A stretch of 64,000 nt of DNA. It comes from Nocardiopsis gilva YIM 90087 (GTDB lineage Bacteria; Actinomycetota; Actinomycetes; Streptosporangiales; Streptosporangiaceae). Positions 1 through 8,606 of the stretch are shown here, piece after piece. A program made the position numbers and the translations under genes. The notes under the pieces are model-generated. The model saw only the letters and a program-made list of their open reading frames with translations. It did not search any database and was not told where the DNA came from. Positions within the stretch are counted from its first letter, which is position 1. The number at the start of each line of letters is the position of its first letter. The stretch is taken from contig NZ_CP022753.1 of NCBI RefSeq assembly GCF_002263495.1, positions 2,790,001-2,854,000 on the forward strand. Reading direction: 5' to 3'.

Positions 1-1
1 G

Positions 2-949
2 GGCGAGCCGTTCCCGATCAGTGCCCTGCACGGGCGGGGGACCGGCGACCTGCTGGACGCCGTTGTCGCGTCCTTCCCCGAGGTGCCCCAGGCCGAGTCA
101 GCCGACGAGGAGGGCGGCCCGCGGCGCATCGCGCTGGTGGGGCGGCCCAACGTCGGCAAGTCCAGCCTGCTCAACCGGCTCGCCGGCGAGGACCGGGTGG
201 TCGTCGACGAGGTGGCCGGGACGACCCGCGACGCCGTGGACGAGCTCATCGAGCTGGGCGGCGAGACGTGGAAGTTCATCGACACCGCGGGAATCCGCCG
301 ACGGTTCCGGAACCTGCAGGGCGCCGACTACTACGCGACCGTGCGCACGTCGTCGGCGCTGGACCGGGCCGAGGTGGCCGTCGTGCTGATGGATGTCAGC
401 GAGCCGCTGGCCGAGCAGGACATCCGGGTCGTCGAGCAGGTCGTCGAGTCGGGCCGGGCCCTGGTGCTGGCCTTCAACAAGTGGGACACGCTCGACGAGG
501 AGCGGCGCTACTACCTGGAGAAGGAGATCGACCGCCAGCTGTCCCGGGTCTCCTGGGCGCCGCGCGTGAACATCTCGGCGAAGACCGGACGGCACGTGGA
601 GAAGCTGGTCCCGGCGCTCGAGACCGGACTGGCCAGCTGGGACACCCGCATTCCGACGGGGCGGCTGAACAGCTGGCTCAAGGAACTGGTGGCCGCCACG
701 CCTCCGCCGGTGCGCGGCGGCAAGCAGCCCAAGATCCTGTTCGCCACGCAGGCCAGCGCGCGTCCGCCGCACTTCGTCCTGTTCACCACGGGCTTCCTGG
801 AGGACAACTACCGGCGCTTTGTCGAGCGTCGGCTGCGCGAGGACTTCGGCTTCGAGGGCAGCCCGGTCAAGCTGAGCATGCGCATCCGGGACAAGAAGGG
901 CGGAGGCAGGGCGTCCAAGGGCAGCACCCGCCCCGACTGGAAGCGCTGA
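2..949 (+). CDS. der: GTPase Der (EngA), 3' part, 5' truncated by window edge
   Basis: C-terminal 315 residues of the double-GTPase Der, which acts in 50S ribosomal subunit assembly. The frame is open from base 2, so the start and first G domain lie outside the window. Visible in order: the end of G domain 1, a short acidic linker, then G domain 2 with the P-loop GRPNVGKSS (residues about 47-55), the TT switch I, DTAG, NKWD and SAK motifs, and the C-terminal KH-like domain with a basic tail ending RPDWKR. Order and length match the family. A GTG at base 83 is an internal Val codon, not a start. The gene is followed 20 bases later by a strong hairpin terminator. Host housekeeping gene. Confidence 0.97.
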   Translation, partial: GEPFPISALHGRGTGDLLDAVVASFPEVPQAESADEEGGPRRIALVGRPNVGKSSLLNRLAGEDRVVVDEVAGTTRDAVDELIELGGETWKFIDTAGIRRRFRNLQGADYYATVRTSSALDRAEVAVVLMDVSEPLAEQDIRVVEQVVESGRALVLAFNKWDTLDEERRYYLEKEIDRQLSRVSWAPRVNISAKTGRHVEKLVPALETGLASWDTRIPTGRLNSWLKELVAATPPPVRGGKQPKILFATQASARPPHFVLFTTGFLEDNYRRFVERRLREDFGFEGSPVKLSMRIRDKKGGGRASKGSTRPDWKR

Positions 950-970
950 CCCGCCGGCCTCTGACGTGAC

Positions 971-1022
971 AAGGGCCCGCGTCGGGTCGGGACCACACGG
1001 TCTCGACCCGACGCGGGCCCTT
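971..1022. terminator. Bidirectional intrinsic terminator between der and the MFS gene
   Basis: Inverted repeat with 24-base arms (971-994 and 999-1022, one G-T wobble) around an ACAC loop. The arms begin AAGGGCCCGC and end GCGGGCCCTT, so both directions get a short A/T flank. It sits between the convergent ends of der and the efflux transporter and can serve both. Confidence 0.9.
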
Positions 1023-1083
1023 CGCGTTCATCCGAAGAGACGGACGACGTGGGACGCGGGAGGAGCTGGGGAGTTCCTGGTCG

Positions 1084-2361
1084 TCACGCGGATCCGGCGT
1101 GCCCTCGCACCGCCGCCACGGCGAACACGCCCGTCGCGGCCAGACCGGTGGCGAGCATGACCACGATCATGCTGGTGAGCGTGGCCTCTCCGGTGCTCGT
1201 GAACCCGGCCGCGGCCGCGAGGGTGCCGCCGAGCGCGAACTGCAGCGTGCCCAGGAGCGCCGAGGTGCTTCCGGCGATCGTCGAGGGCTGGCTCGCGATG
1301 GCCAGCGTGGTCGCGTTCGGGGAGATGAGGCCGGTGCAGAACATCATCGCGAAGAGCACGGCGGTGACCGTCACCAGGTCCGCCCACCCGGTGATGTCGA
1401 GCGCGACGAGCAGCAGGACGGTGAGGGTGGCCCCGGCCAGCCCGGCGAACAGCCGCTGCGAGGTGCCCATACGGCCGATCAGGGCGGCGTTGACCTGGTT
1501 GCCGAGGATCATGCCCAGGGTCGTGATGCCGAAGATCAGGCTGAACTGCTGGGCGCTCGCCCCGAACTGGGCCTGGGAGACGAAGGAGAACGACGAGATA
1601 TAGGTGAAGGTCATCGCGAAGCTGAGCGCCATGGTCAGGGCGGGGGCGATGAAGCGGGGGTCGCGGAGGAGGCGGCCGAAGGTGCGCAGCATGAGCATGG
1701 GGTCCTGGCGGCGCCGGTCCGCCCGCGGCAGGGTCTCGGGGAGCCCGAAGAACACGAGGGCGAACCCAACCACCCCGGCGACGCCGAGCGCGGCGAAGAT
1801 GACCTGCCACGGGCCGAACAGCAGCATCCGGCCGCCGATGATCGGCCCGAGCATGGGGGCCAGCCCCACCAGCAGCACGAGCCGGGAGAAGAAGCGGGCG
1901 GCGGAGTCGCCGTCGAAGGCGTCGCGGACGACCGCCCGGGAGACCGCCATCCCGGCCGCGGCCGCCAGACCCTGCAGGAAGCGAATCGCGGTGAACATCT
2001 CGGCCGACGTGACGAACATGCACAGGATCGACGTGGCGGCGAACACGGCGGTGCCGATCAGCAGCGGGACGCGACGCCCGAACTGGTCGCTGAGCGGGCC
2101 GACCACCAGCTGGCCAAGCGCGAGGCCGACCATGACGGCGGTGAGGGTGAGCTGGACCTGGGCTTCGCTCGCTCCGAGGTCGTCGGCGATCTGGGGGAAG
2201 GCGGGGAGGTAGAGGTCGGTGGCCAGGGGGCTGGTGGCGGACAGGACTCCCAGGATGAAGACGAGGAGCACGACGGACCGGCGGGGGCGTGGGGGTGCCG
2301 GGCCCGTGGACACGGAGGAACGCCGCACCGGACGGCTGGTGCGCACGAGGGCATGGCTCAC
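1084..2361 (-). CDS. Bcr/CflA-family multidrug efflux MFS transporter
   Basis: 425-residue inner-membrane proton-coupled drug exporter of the major facilitator superfamily (DHA1, Bcr/CflA type). About twelve hydrophobic segments follow a 25-residue Pro/Arg-rich N-terminus. The family signature LATDLYLPAFPQIADDLG is in TM1, and motif A appears after TM2 as GPLSDQFGRR. The GTG start at 2361 has GGAG six bases upstream; the reading frame stays open for another 65 codons but that stretch lacks membrane character. Family members export chloramphenicol, bicyclomycin or similar compounds; the substrate here cannot be told from sequence. Monocistronic, ending at the shared terminator with der. Confidence 0.9.
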   Translation of the reverse strand: MSHALVRTSRPVRRSSVSTGPAPPRPRRSVVLLVFILGVLSATSPLATDLYLPAFPQIADDLGASEAQVQLTLTAVMVGLALGQLVVGPLSDQFGRRVPLLIGTAVFAATSILCMFVTSAEMFTAIRFLQGLAAAAGMAVSRAVVRDAFDGDSAARFFSRLVLLVGLAPMLGPIIGGRMLLFGPWQVIFAALGVAGVVGFALVFFGLPETLPRADRRRQDPMLMLRTFGRLLRDPRFIAPALTMALSFAMTFTYISSFSFVSQAQFGASAQQFSLIFGITTLGMILGNQVNAALIGRMGTSQRLFAGLAGATLTVLLLVALDITGWADLVTVTAVLFAMMFCTGLISPNATTLAIASQPSTIAGSTSALLGTLQFALGGTLAAAAGFTSTGEATLTSMIVVMLATGLAATGVFAVAAVRGHAGSA

Positions 2362-3089
2362 AGCGGACTCCAAAAAAGGGCACGATGAACGGATGGGAAT
2401 GTTCAGGGGTTCTCTAGATGGAGAAGTGATGGCACCGTGAGCCGCCTGAGATACGCGGGGTGCCGGACGGTTCCATGTGGGGGAACTTCGCCTGCAACAC
2501 CAGTGTCGGGGGGCGAAATCCCCGACTTTGCGGTCTCTTGCCGTGATGTGGGCCACCGGTCGCGAAGCCCGTGTGTGGCGGCGGTTTCGGCCGTTGTGAA
2601 GGCGGACACGTCACGGTTTGGAAAAGGACCCCGAGCCGTCGTGCCGCGCGGCCCCGGTCACCGCGGCCCGGTGCGGTGAAGCCGCGATTCGGAGAGGGTC
2701 CACGCGGTAGAAGGACGGGGGCGTGGAAGCGGCCACGGGGAATTCCCCGCACGGGAGTCGGTGGGGTTGTGGCCGCGGGCGGTGGCCGAGCAGTACGAGG
2801 AACTCAGGCCGCGATTCCCCGATGTCCGGGCCTGCCGGCAGACCGCCCGCGACAGCGACGTCATCAACGGCCACGGCAGGGCCCGCCAGGAAGAAGGGAA
2901 TGCGTGACCTGTGCGAAGGCGGGGCAGGAACGCACAGGACGGCGGCGTGCGCGGCGTCCGGCACCGGTGGAGCCACGCCGTTCGTCGTCGGTACCGGAGC
3001 ATCGGCCAGACCAGCGGCGAGGACGGAGACCTGCCTGGGGAAGCGGTCCGCCGTGCCACCCGCCCGTACACCCGAAGGAGAGTGAGGAC
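2362..3089. other. 728-base intergenic region without a convincing gene
   Basis: GC-rich spacer between divergently transcribed genes. The promoters of both should lie here, but I see no clear -35/-10 pair. A plus-strand open stretch at 2680-2907 has plausible amino-acid composition near its end (WPRAVAEQYEELRPRFPDV) but no good start or ribosome site, so it may be a gene remnant. AGGAG just before 3090 belongs to the downstream gene. Confidence 0.5.
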
Positions 3090-4142
3090 ATGGTCGACAC
3101 AGCCACTCCGACTCCGCGTATCGACCTCGGCGGCGTCGTGGTCGCCACGGCCCTGCCCTACCGGGGGGACGCGTTCGCGCCCGGCGGCCTGACCGTGGAC
3201 CACGAGGCCTACGCCCACCACTGCCGCTGGCTGATCTCCCACGGCTGCCGGGGCATCGGCCCCAACGGGTCGCTGGGGGAGTATTCCTCCCTCACCGACG
3301 CCGAACGCCGCGCCGTCGCGCGCACCGCGATCGAGGCGGTGGACGGGACCGGAATCGTCGTCGTGGGTGTGCACGGCGTGGGGGCGCACCAGGCGCGGCA
3401 CTGGGCCGAGCTCGCCGCCGCGGACGGCGCCGACGCCGTCCTGTGCTTGCCGCCGACGCTGTACCGGGCGAACCGGGCGGAGGTCGTCGACCACTATCGG
3501 GCAGTCGCGTCGGTCGGGCTGCCGGTCGTGCTCTACAACAACCCCCGCGACACGAAGGTCGACCTGACCCCTGACCTCATCGCCGAGCTGTCCCGGATCG
3601 ACAATGTCGTCGCCGTCAAGGAGTTCTCCGGTGACCCGGCCCGGGTATCGCAGATCCGCGAGCTCGCCCCGGAAATCCAGGTGATCGCGGGAGCGGACGA
3701 CCTCGTGCTGGACAACCTCACCGACGGAGCCACCGGCTGGTTCGCGGGGCTGCCCAACGCCTTCCCGGCGGAGTGCGTGCGGATGTTCGACCTGATCCGC
3801 GCGGGCAAGACAAAGGAGGCCACGGCACTCCACGCCGAACTCCTGCCGCTCCTCCGCTGGGACACGCGGACGGAGTTCGTGCAGGCCGTGAAGTTGGTGA
3901 TGGACATGGCGGGGCGGAAGGGCGGGCCGTGCCGCCCGCCGCGCGGGCCGCTGGTCGCCGAGCACCGCGACGACATCATCGCCGCCACACGGCGCGCCAT
4001 GGCCTACATCGCCACACTCGACACCCCCCGCCCCCAGCGGGCCCCGCGTCCGCGCGGATCGACAGCCCCGGCGGAGAAGGGATCACCCCAGCGGCCCCGT
4101 ACCCCGAAGAACAAGCGGGCGGCGGCGGGTGGCACACACTGA
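3090..4142 (+). CDS. DapA-superfamily (dihydrodipicolinate synthase-like) aldolase/lyase
   Basis: 350-residue class I aldolase-fold protein of the DHDPS/N-acetylneuraminate lyase family. The ATG at 3090 follows GAAGGAG with normal spacing; the longer open frame upstream is non-coding in character. Expected features are present: the carboxylate-binding loop GPNGSLGEYSSL (57-68, replacing the usual GTTGE), the Tyr of VLYNNP (149) and the Schiff-base Lys of VAVKEF (177). Residues after about 310 form a Pro/Arg/Lys-rich disordered tail of some 40 residues not typical of the family. True DapA sits in lysine synthesis, but paralogues of this kind process other 2-keto acids, so the substrate is unassigned. 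Confidence 0.85.
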   Translation: MVDTATPTPRIDLGGVVVATALPYRGDAFAPGGLTVDHEAYAHHCRWLISHGCRGIGPNGSLGEYSSLTDAERRAVARTAIEAVDGTGIVVVGVHGVGAHQARHWAELAAADGADAVLCLPPTLYRANRAEVVDHYRAVASVGLPVVLYNNPRDTKVDLTPDLIAELSRIDNVVAVKEFSGDPARVSQIRELAPEIQVIAGADDLVLDNLTDGATGWFAGLPNAFPAECVRMFDLIRAGKTKEATALHAELLPLLRWDTRTEFVQAVKLVMDMAGRKGGPCRPPRGPLVAEHRDDIIAATRRAMAYIATLDTPRPQRAPRPRGSTAPAEKGSPQRPRTPKNKRAAAGGTH

Positions 4143-4356
4143 CCGGACCACCAGCGCGGTCGACTCCCACACCGAGGGAATGCCCACGCGCGGCGTCACC
4201 TGCACGGGTTCGCCTTCTGACGGAGCGCATCGACCGCGTGCCGCCCGAATCCGCCGCGATCGTCCGGCACCCTCATCACGTATGAAGATCACGCGCGGAT
4301 CCGGTCACGGGTAGCGTGGCGTGCAGAGGCGCGCCACGGCCGAGGAGGAAGGCGCC

Positions 4357-4872
4357 ATGGAGAAGATCCTGGTCAGCGCCTGCCTGATTGGCAGGCGCGT
4401 GCGATTCGACGGACGTGCCAAGACCGTCGAGGACGAGATCCTCGACCGATGGCGCGCAGAGAGACGCCTGGTGGTCCACTGCCCCGAGGTCGCCGGTGGC
4501 CTGCCCGTCCCCCGCCCGCCGGCCGAGATCGAGGCGGCGTCGGGCGCCACGGCCGTCCTCACCGGCAACGCCCGCATCAGAACCCCGCAGGGCGCCGATG
4601 TCACCACCTTCTTCCTCGCCGGAGCCCACGCCGCCCTCGACACCGCCCGGCAGCACGGGGTCCGCATCGCCATCCTGAAGGAGTCCAGCCCCTCCTGCGG
4701 CGTCCACCGCGTCTACGACGGATCCTTCACCGGCGCCACCACCTCGGGCCCGGGCGTCACCGCCCGCCTCCTCCTCGACAACGGCATCGCGGTCTTCACC
4801 GAATCCGAACTCCCCGAGGCCGTCGCCCACCTCCAGGCCCTCGAAGCCAGTCCTGAACAGAACGGGTTGTGA
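4357..4872 (+). CDS. DUF523 family protein
   Basis: 171-residue soluble protein of the DUF523 (YbbK-like) family, of unknown biochemical function. Family motifs are clear: the N-terminal VSACLIGRRVRFDG, CPEVAGGLPVPRPPAEI around residues 45-61, and KESSPSCG with the invariant Cys in the middle, consistent with a Cys-based metal or substrate site. The ATG at 4357 is preceded by GAGGAGGAA. It is a single gene with no operon partner, and the last host protein gene before the prophage. Confidence 0.9.
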   Translation: MEKILVSACLIGRRVRFDGRAKTVEDEILDRWRAERRLVVHCPEVAGGLPVPRPPAEIEAASGATAVLTGNARIRTPQGADVTTFFLAGAHAALDTARQHGVRIAILKESSPSCGVHRVYDGSFTGATTSGPGVTARLLLDNGIAVFTESELPEAVAHLQALEASPEQNGL

Positions 4873-5050
4873 TCCCACGCCCCCCAGTCACGTGCGCTAC
4901 CCAAGCACGCGGTCTGCGCAGGTCACCCCGGTAAGCGCCAGCCACTCGGCCTCGGCATCCCCGCTCTGGCCGCAGGAGCTGTCACGAGCACGCTCTGAGA
5001 TGCGATAGAGTCTTACTCGTTGGCGGGGACGGAAAAGCCCCGAACAGCAC

Positions 5051-5124
<74 letters not shown>

Positions 5125-5139
5125 CAGCGAAGTAGCACG

Positions 5140-6819
5140 TTAGAGGCTCGTTGCCCTCCTAGGGTAACGGGCCTTTCTCGTCTCTGTGGGTACATCATGG
5201 GTAATGATCTTGGTCGGCGGTGCCGCGATGGGGATGCACCGGCGGTATTTGTGCCGGTACGGCTCCAGTAGATGATCCAAAATCTCAACCTGTGATGAAG
5301 GCCACATACGCGCCCGCTCGATGAGCGATGCCTCCCACCGGGCGTCCAGGGACCGCAGGAGCTTCTCCCGCATCGCCGGAGTCGGATGCGAATACGTCGC
5401 CTGCACGGTGCCGTTCTCGTGTCCCATCCGCTCGTCCTTCAGCGGCTCGGCGATGCCGTCCTCATCCATCCACACTTTGCCGCTGTGCCGGTGCCCGTGC
5501 GGGGTCAACCCCTCGGTGATGGGCAGCCACGCCGCGGTCGCCCGCTCCGCCGCTCCCCGCCCTTTCAGCGGGACACCGGGCCACGGGCCGGCCCCCACCG
5601 GTACGGGCCGCTCCGGCAGCGGCTTCTTCGTCGGATACCACCCCCACACCGCCGGGTAGAACACACCGGAGCGGAAGTTGGACCGCGTCCAGTGCGCCTC
5701 GGTCGCGCGCGTCGTCGGCGCGCTCGTGAACCCCAGGTTGGCGATGGCGGCCTCGACGCGGGCCCGCGTCGAGGCGCGAACAACGTCGGGGCGATTAAGC
5801 ACGTTGTACACGGTTCCCGTCGACACCCCAGCCTCCGTGGCGACCGCCTTCAGCGACGGCCCGGAGCGCGACACGATGCCGACCGGACCCGGGAAGATGT
5901 GAATCCCTGCAGGATGGCTGTACTTTTCCCGGAACTCCGGGGCGTCCTCGTGCTTCACGCAGGGGCAGGTCCCAGCAGAGGGGCTGATCGCAGGCAGGGT
6001 GCGGATCTGGTGCCGGAGCAGCCGGGCGATGTGGGTGGGGACATCGGCAACCCGCCGCTTGCCGTCCTTCGGCAGCTTGCGGATGATGCTGCCGTCGTTG
6101 AGCCCGTACAGCTGCCAATGGATATGGAGCCGGGCCATTTCGAGCGCGGTCCGCTCCAGGCCGATCACCTCGCCGAACCGCATGCACATGTAGGGCATGG
6201 TGACGCCGATGACGAATTCGGCGTCCCTGCCGGTGAGCAGGGCCATGCGTTCGGCGATGAGGAGTGCCCCGAGCGGGGTGGTCCACATCTCGTCGTCGTC
6301 GCGTCGCTTTTGGGCGTCGGCGAGGACGCGGCGCTCCTCGATGCTGCCACGGGTGGAGCGCCGCCGCACCGGCGCCCGGGGTATGGCTTGCTGTGCGACG
6401 GCGTCCTCGAGCATGTTGTCGAGGCGGCCGCGGGCCTGCCGTGCGGTGGAGGCCGCGTAGGCGCTGCGGATTTTCCGTTCCCAGGCGTCGATCTCCTGGT
6501 CGGCGTAGGCGAGAGAGTTGAGTGTCCGGTTGCCGAACGCAGGCAGGATGAATGACTGCAGCAGGTAGGCGTAGTGCTGCTGGGTGCCGGGGATCGAGGA
6601 TTGGGCCGGCAGCCAGTTGTTGGCCCATTCGGTGAGGGTGATTTCGCCGTCGCGTGGGTCGATCCAGGTGCCTTTGGTGATTTTGGCGATCTGTTCCCAC
6701 CCGTGGGCTTCTGCTTCTTCGTGTGTGGTGAACCCGCTGCCGAGGGGGACCATCTCGCCGTCAGCGGTTCGGTACCTGACACGGAATGTGTTCCGCCGCT
6801 TCTCTACATAGGGGCGCAT
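5140..6819 (-). CDS. int: Tyrosine integrase with an internal LacI-type HTH domain
   Basis: 559-residue site-specific recombinase of the phage integrase family. It has an N-terminal arm-binding region (1-60), a SAM-like core-binding domain (about 65-150) and a catalytic domain. Catalytic residues are visible: R214 in MCMRFGEVIGL, H441-x-x-R444 in PHGHRHS, H467 in RMGHEN and nucleophile Y476 in TYSH. Between R214 and H441 an unusual insertion of about 50 residues (320-370) reads as a complete LacI-family helix-turn-helix: SLKAVATEAGVSTGTVYNVL, followed by the RARVEAAIANLGF hinge-like helix. About 80 residues follow Y476, longer than usual. The gene lies directly beside tRNA-Pro, the expected attB. 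It is likely active because all catalytic residues are kept. Confidence 0.95.
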   Translation of the reverse strand: MRPYVEKRRNTFRVRYRTADGEMVPLGSGFTTHEEAEAHGWEQIAKITKGTWIDPRDGEITLTEWANNWLPAQSSIPGTQQHYAYLLQSFILPAFGNRTLNSLAYADQEIDAWERKIRSAYAASTARQARGRLDNMLEDAVAQQAIPRAPVRRRSTRGSIEERRVLADAQKRRDDDEMWTTPLGALLIAERMALLTGRDAEFVIGVTMPYMCMRFGEVIGLERTALEMARLHIHWQLYGLNDGSIIRKLPKDGKRRVADVPTHIARLLRHQIRTLPAISPSAGTCPCVKHEDAPEFREKYSHPAGIHIFPGPVGIVSRSGPSLKAVATEAGVSTGTVYNVLNRPDVVRASTRARVEAAIANLGFTSAPTTRATEAHWTRSNFRSGVFYPAVWGWYPTKKPLPERPVPVGAGPWPGVPLKGRGAAERATAAWLPITEGLTPHGHRHSGKVWMDEDGIAEPLKDERMGHENGTVQATYSHPTPAMREKLLRSLDARWEASLIERARMWPSSQVEILDHLLEPYRHKYRRCIPIAAPPTKIITHDVPTETRKARYPRRATSL

Positions 6820-6938
6820 CGTGCTCCTGTCTTTGGGGGCAGGGTCAATTCTGCCGGGATGCGCTGATGGGTGGGGAAGGGAGCGGGAAACCCCGGAGCG
6901 GGCGGGGTCGTCGCTGTGCGCCGGTGGGGCGGCGATTC

Positions 6939-7325
6939 TTATGCGGTCGGTCTGGGGTGGGGCAGTGGGGAGAGCTGGATAGGTTGCTGCTCCTCAGGGG
7001 TGATGTGGTGGTGCACGTCGGCACCCGGGTGAAGAAGGCCGTGTGAGCCCATGATCTCCTCGAAATTGATGCGGTAGGCCCTGACGGGGACGTAGATGCC
7101 GTAGCTCAGCAACCACAGGGTCAGTGTGGAGTCGTCGCAGAGCCGGACGGCGGCCTCGGCGATGTCGAGGCAGTCCACGTGGGGGTGGATGTCCACGCGG
7201 ACTTTTTCCTCGGCGAGGCGGGACACGGTGATCGGGCTGGAGTCGGGGCTGGGCCGTGGTGTCGCGGCCAGCTCTAGTTGTCGGATTGTAGGTTCTTTGA
7301 TTTGGATTGTGGCTCGGGTGCGCAC
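6939..7325 (-). CDS. Hypothetical prophage protein
   Basis: 128 residues, no family recognised. The GTG at 7325 was chosen because GGAGGAAGGA lies 6-14 bases upstream; the frame is open for 37 further codons but without a ribosome site. No membrane segment, no signal peptide and no Cys pairs. The central part (VSRLAEEKVRVDIHPHVDCL) looks like a folded soluble domain, and the C-terminus is Pro-rich. It lies between integrase and repressor in the same direction, a position often used for lysogeny or superinfection functions, but nothing in the sequence proves that. Confidence 0.6.
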   Translation of the reverse strand: MRTRATIQIKEPTIRQLELAATPRPSPDSSPITVSRLAEEKVRVDIHPHVDCLDIAEAAVRLCDDSTLTLWLLSYGIYVPVRAYRINFEEIMGSHGLLHPGADVHHHITPEEQQPIQLSPLPHPRPTA

Positions 7326-7550
7326 CAGAGTCCTTCCTCCCACACGTCGTCGTGCGGGTCCCCTCGTCGTCCTGGTGGCCCAATTTCCTGGTGAGGGACG
7401 ACAGTAACTCAGGTGAATCTGGCACACCAGATTCACCGAGCCCGAAATAGTAAAAATTTCAGCTGATCACGGTGCGTATTGCCACAGGTCGCATAAGGTT
7501 TTGGGTATCTCTCACGACGAAATCTCCGCCTATCTCTAGGCGGTAAAGAT

Positions 7551-7580
7551 AGGCAGACCTAAATTAAATGAGGTCTGCCT
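7551..7580 (-). terminator. Terminator of the repressor gene
   Basis: Perfect 10-base inverted repeat AGGCAGACCT/AGGTCTGCCT around an A/T-rich 10-base loop, overlapping the last codons of the minus-strand repressor gene. A second small hairpin (CCGCCTA/TAGGCGG, 7526-7543) follows downstream on the minus strand. The surrounding 150 bases are noticeably AT-rich for this genome. Confidence 0.65.
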
Positions 7581-8118
7581 TCTCTTTGTCGATGTATTTC
7601 AACGAGTCACGAAAAGCCCCCAGCACCTGCTGCTGGGTGTAGTCGGCAGGGAGTCGGAGCTGGGTCCACGTCCCGGGCGAGAACATCAGGATCCACATGA
7701 CGGTTTCCTCGTCGGCCATGGGGTTGCGCAGGAGCGCCCACCCCACGGGGAGGGAGGCCGCCGGGACTTCCTGGGACTCCTCCCAGAACTCCGGCTCATA
7801 GAACTGGTGGCCGCTGAGCGATGCATCGGGGTCCCGGGAGGCCTGCTCATCGGCGGAGGACTGTGCCGGCGATGGGTCGCCGCCGTCCAGGATGCGCTGG
7901 ATGCTCCCGGCCTCGTACTGGTATGCGCGATCGATTTCGTAGAGCGTTCCCTGGGTGAAGGGGTGGGGTGCCCCGCGCTCGGCTCGCTGGAGAGTCTTGT
8001 AATTGACTCCGGTCTCTCGGCTGAGCGCCGCCAGAGATTTGTAGCCCACCTGTACGCGGCGCGCCTTCAGCATGCTCGCCAACCGAGCCCAGGACTCTGT
8101 GCTGCTGACCTGTGACAC
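7564..8118 (-). CDS. XRE-family HTH protein, probable prophage repressor
   Basis: 184 residues. The N-terminal Cro/cI-type helix-turn-helix (about 10-70) includes SLAALSRETGVNYKTLQRAE. The remainder is an uncharacterised, Trp/Phe-containing C-terminal domain (about 105-184) that could serve dimerisation. No RecA-type autocleavage Ala-Gly pair or Ser/Lys dyad was recognised, so induction would not be the classical LexA mode. The GTG at 8118 follows GAGGAG. It is divergent from another HTH gene at 8326, with repeated GTCCTA operators in the gap, the layout of a cI/cro switch. Repressor identity is inferred from domain and position. Confidence 0.8.
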   Translation of the reverse strand: MSQVSSTESWARLASMLKARRVQVGYKSLAALSRETGVNYKTLQRAERGAPHPFTQGTLYEIDRAYQYEAGSIQRILDGGDPSPAQSSADEQASRDPDASLSGHQFYEPEFWEESQEVPAASLPVGWALLRNPMADEETVMWILMFSPGTWTQLRLPADYTQQQVLGAFRDSLKYIDKEKADLI

Positions 8119-8161
8119 CGCGTACTCCTCTCTGGGGACCCTACCGATTATGCGGACTCAG

Positions 8162-8324
8162 TAGGACACAGGCAACCAGTCTAGACCCCCTATTTCGCGG
8201 CTGATAGGTCCCCCTGTCCTTGGGGCCTAGTGAGTCCTATCTTCACGGGAAGAAATAGGACTGAACGAGCAAATGAGTCTCACCAGGGGTTGTATAGTCG
8301 GACTCTGAGTCCTAACGTGTCCTA
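8162..8324. promoter_or_regulatory. Divergent switch region with five GTCCTA/TAGGAC operator half-sites
   Basis: The hexamer occurs at 8162-8167 (TAGGAC), 8234-8239 (GTCCTA), 8256-8261 (TAGGAC), 8309-8314 and 8319-8324 (GTCCTA). Most copies are in the wider context TGAGTCCTA or its complement. The last two lie ten bases apart, one helical turn, just before the ATG at 8326 and downstream of a TATAGT -10-like box (8293-8298). This is where repressor and Cro-like protein would compete. Confidence 0.65.
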
Positions 8325-8325
8325 C

Positions 8326-8601
8326 ATGCCAGTCAAATCGACCGCTAAGCACAACGGTGCGGCGATCCGCAGCATCCGAGTCAGCCAGGGCAGGTCATGT
8401 GCGGAAGTCGCCGCCAGCATCGGCATCCACGAGCAGACCCTCCGCAACCTGGAGCTTTACGACTCAACGACACCGAGAAAGAAGCGGTGCGGGGTCGAGC
8501 TAATCCACCGCATCGCGAGAGAGCTGAACGTACCGGTCAACGCGCTGCTGATGGAGTCGATCAGCCACTGCTGCGAAGCAGTCGGAGGCGACGCGTCATG
8601 A
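8326..8601 (+). CDS. Small HTH protein, Cro-like or early regulator
   Basis: 91 residues. The helix-turn-helix at about 10-60 contains GRSCAEVAASIGIHEQTLRN, followed by an LIHRIARELNVPVNALL helix as in XRE proteins. The ATG at 8326 lies at the edge of a GTCCTA operator and has no Shine-Dalgarno sequence, while a TATAGT box lies about 28 bases upstream, so the mRNA may be leaderless or nearly so. An in-frame extension back to 8230 crosses the operators and is unlikely. It is the first gene rightward from the switch, so a Cro-type role is plausible but inferred. Confidence 0.7.
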   Translation: MPVKSTAKHNGAAIRSIRVSQGRSCAEVAASIGIHEQTLRNLELYDSTTPRKKRCGVELIHRIARELNVPVNALLMESISHCCEAVGGDAS

Positions 8602-8606
8602 CTGGC

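Noticed and set aside
98-772. Long minus-strand open frame opposite der
   Set aside because: Shadow of the der coding frame in GC-rich DNA; no start signal and Arg/Pro-rich nonsense composition.
1028-2388. Long open frames on both strands overlapping the MFS gene
   Set aside because: Only the 1084-2361 minus frame has membrane segments and family motifs; the others are compositional shadows.
2571-3089. Extension of the DapA-like gene upstream of 3090
   Set aside because: Composition is Arg/Pro-rich without homology, and a clear ribosome site precedes the ATG at 3090.
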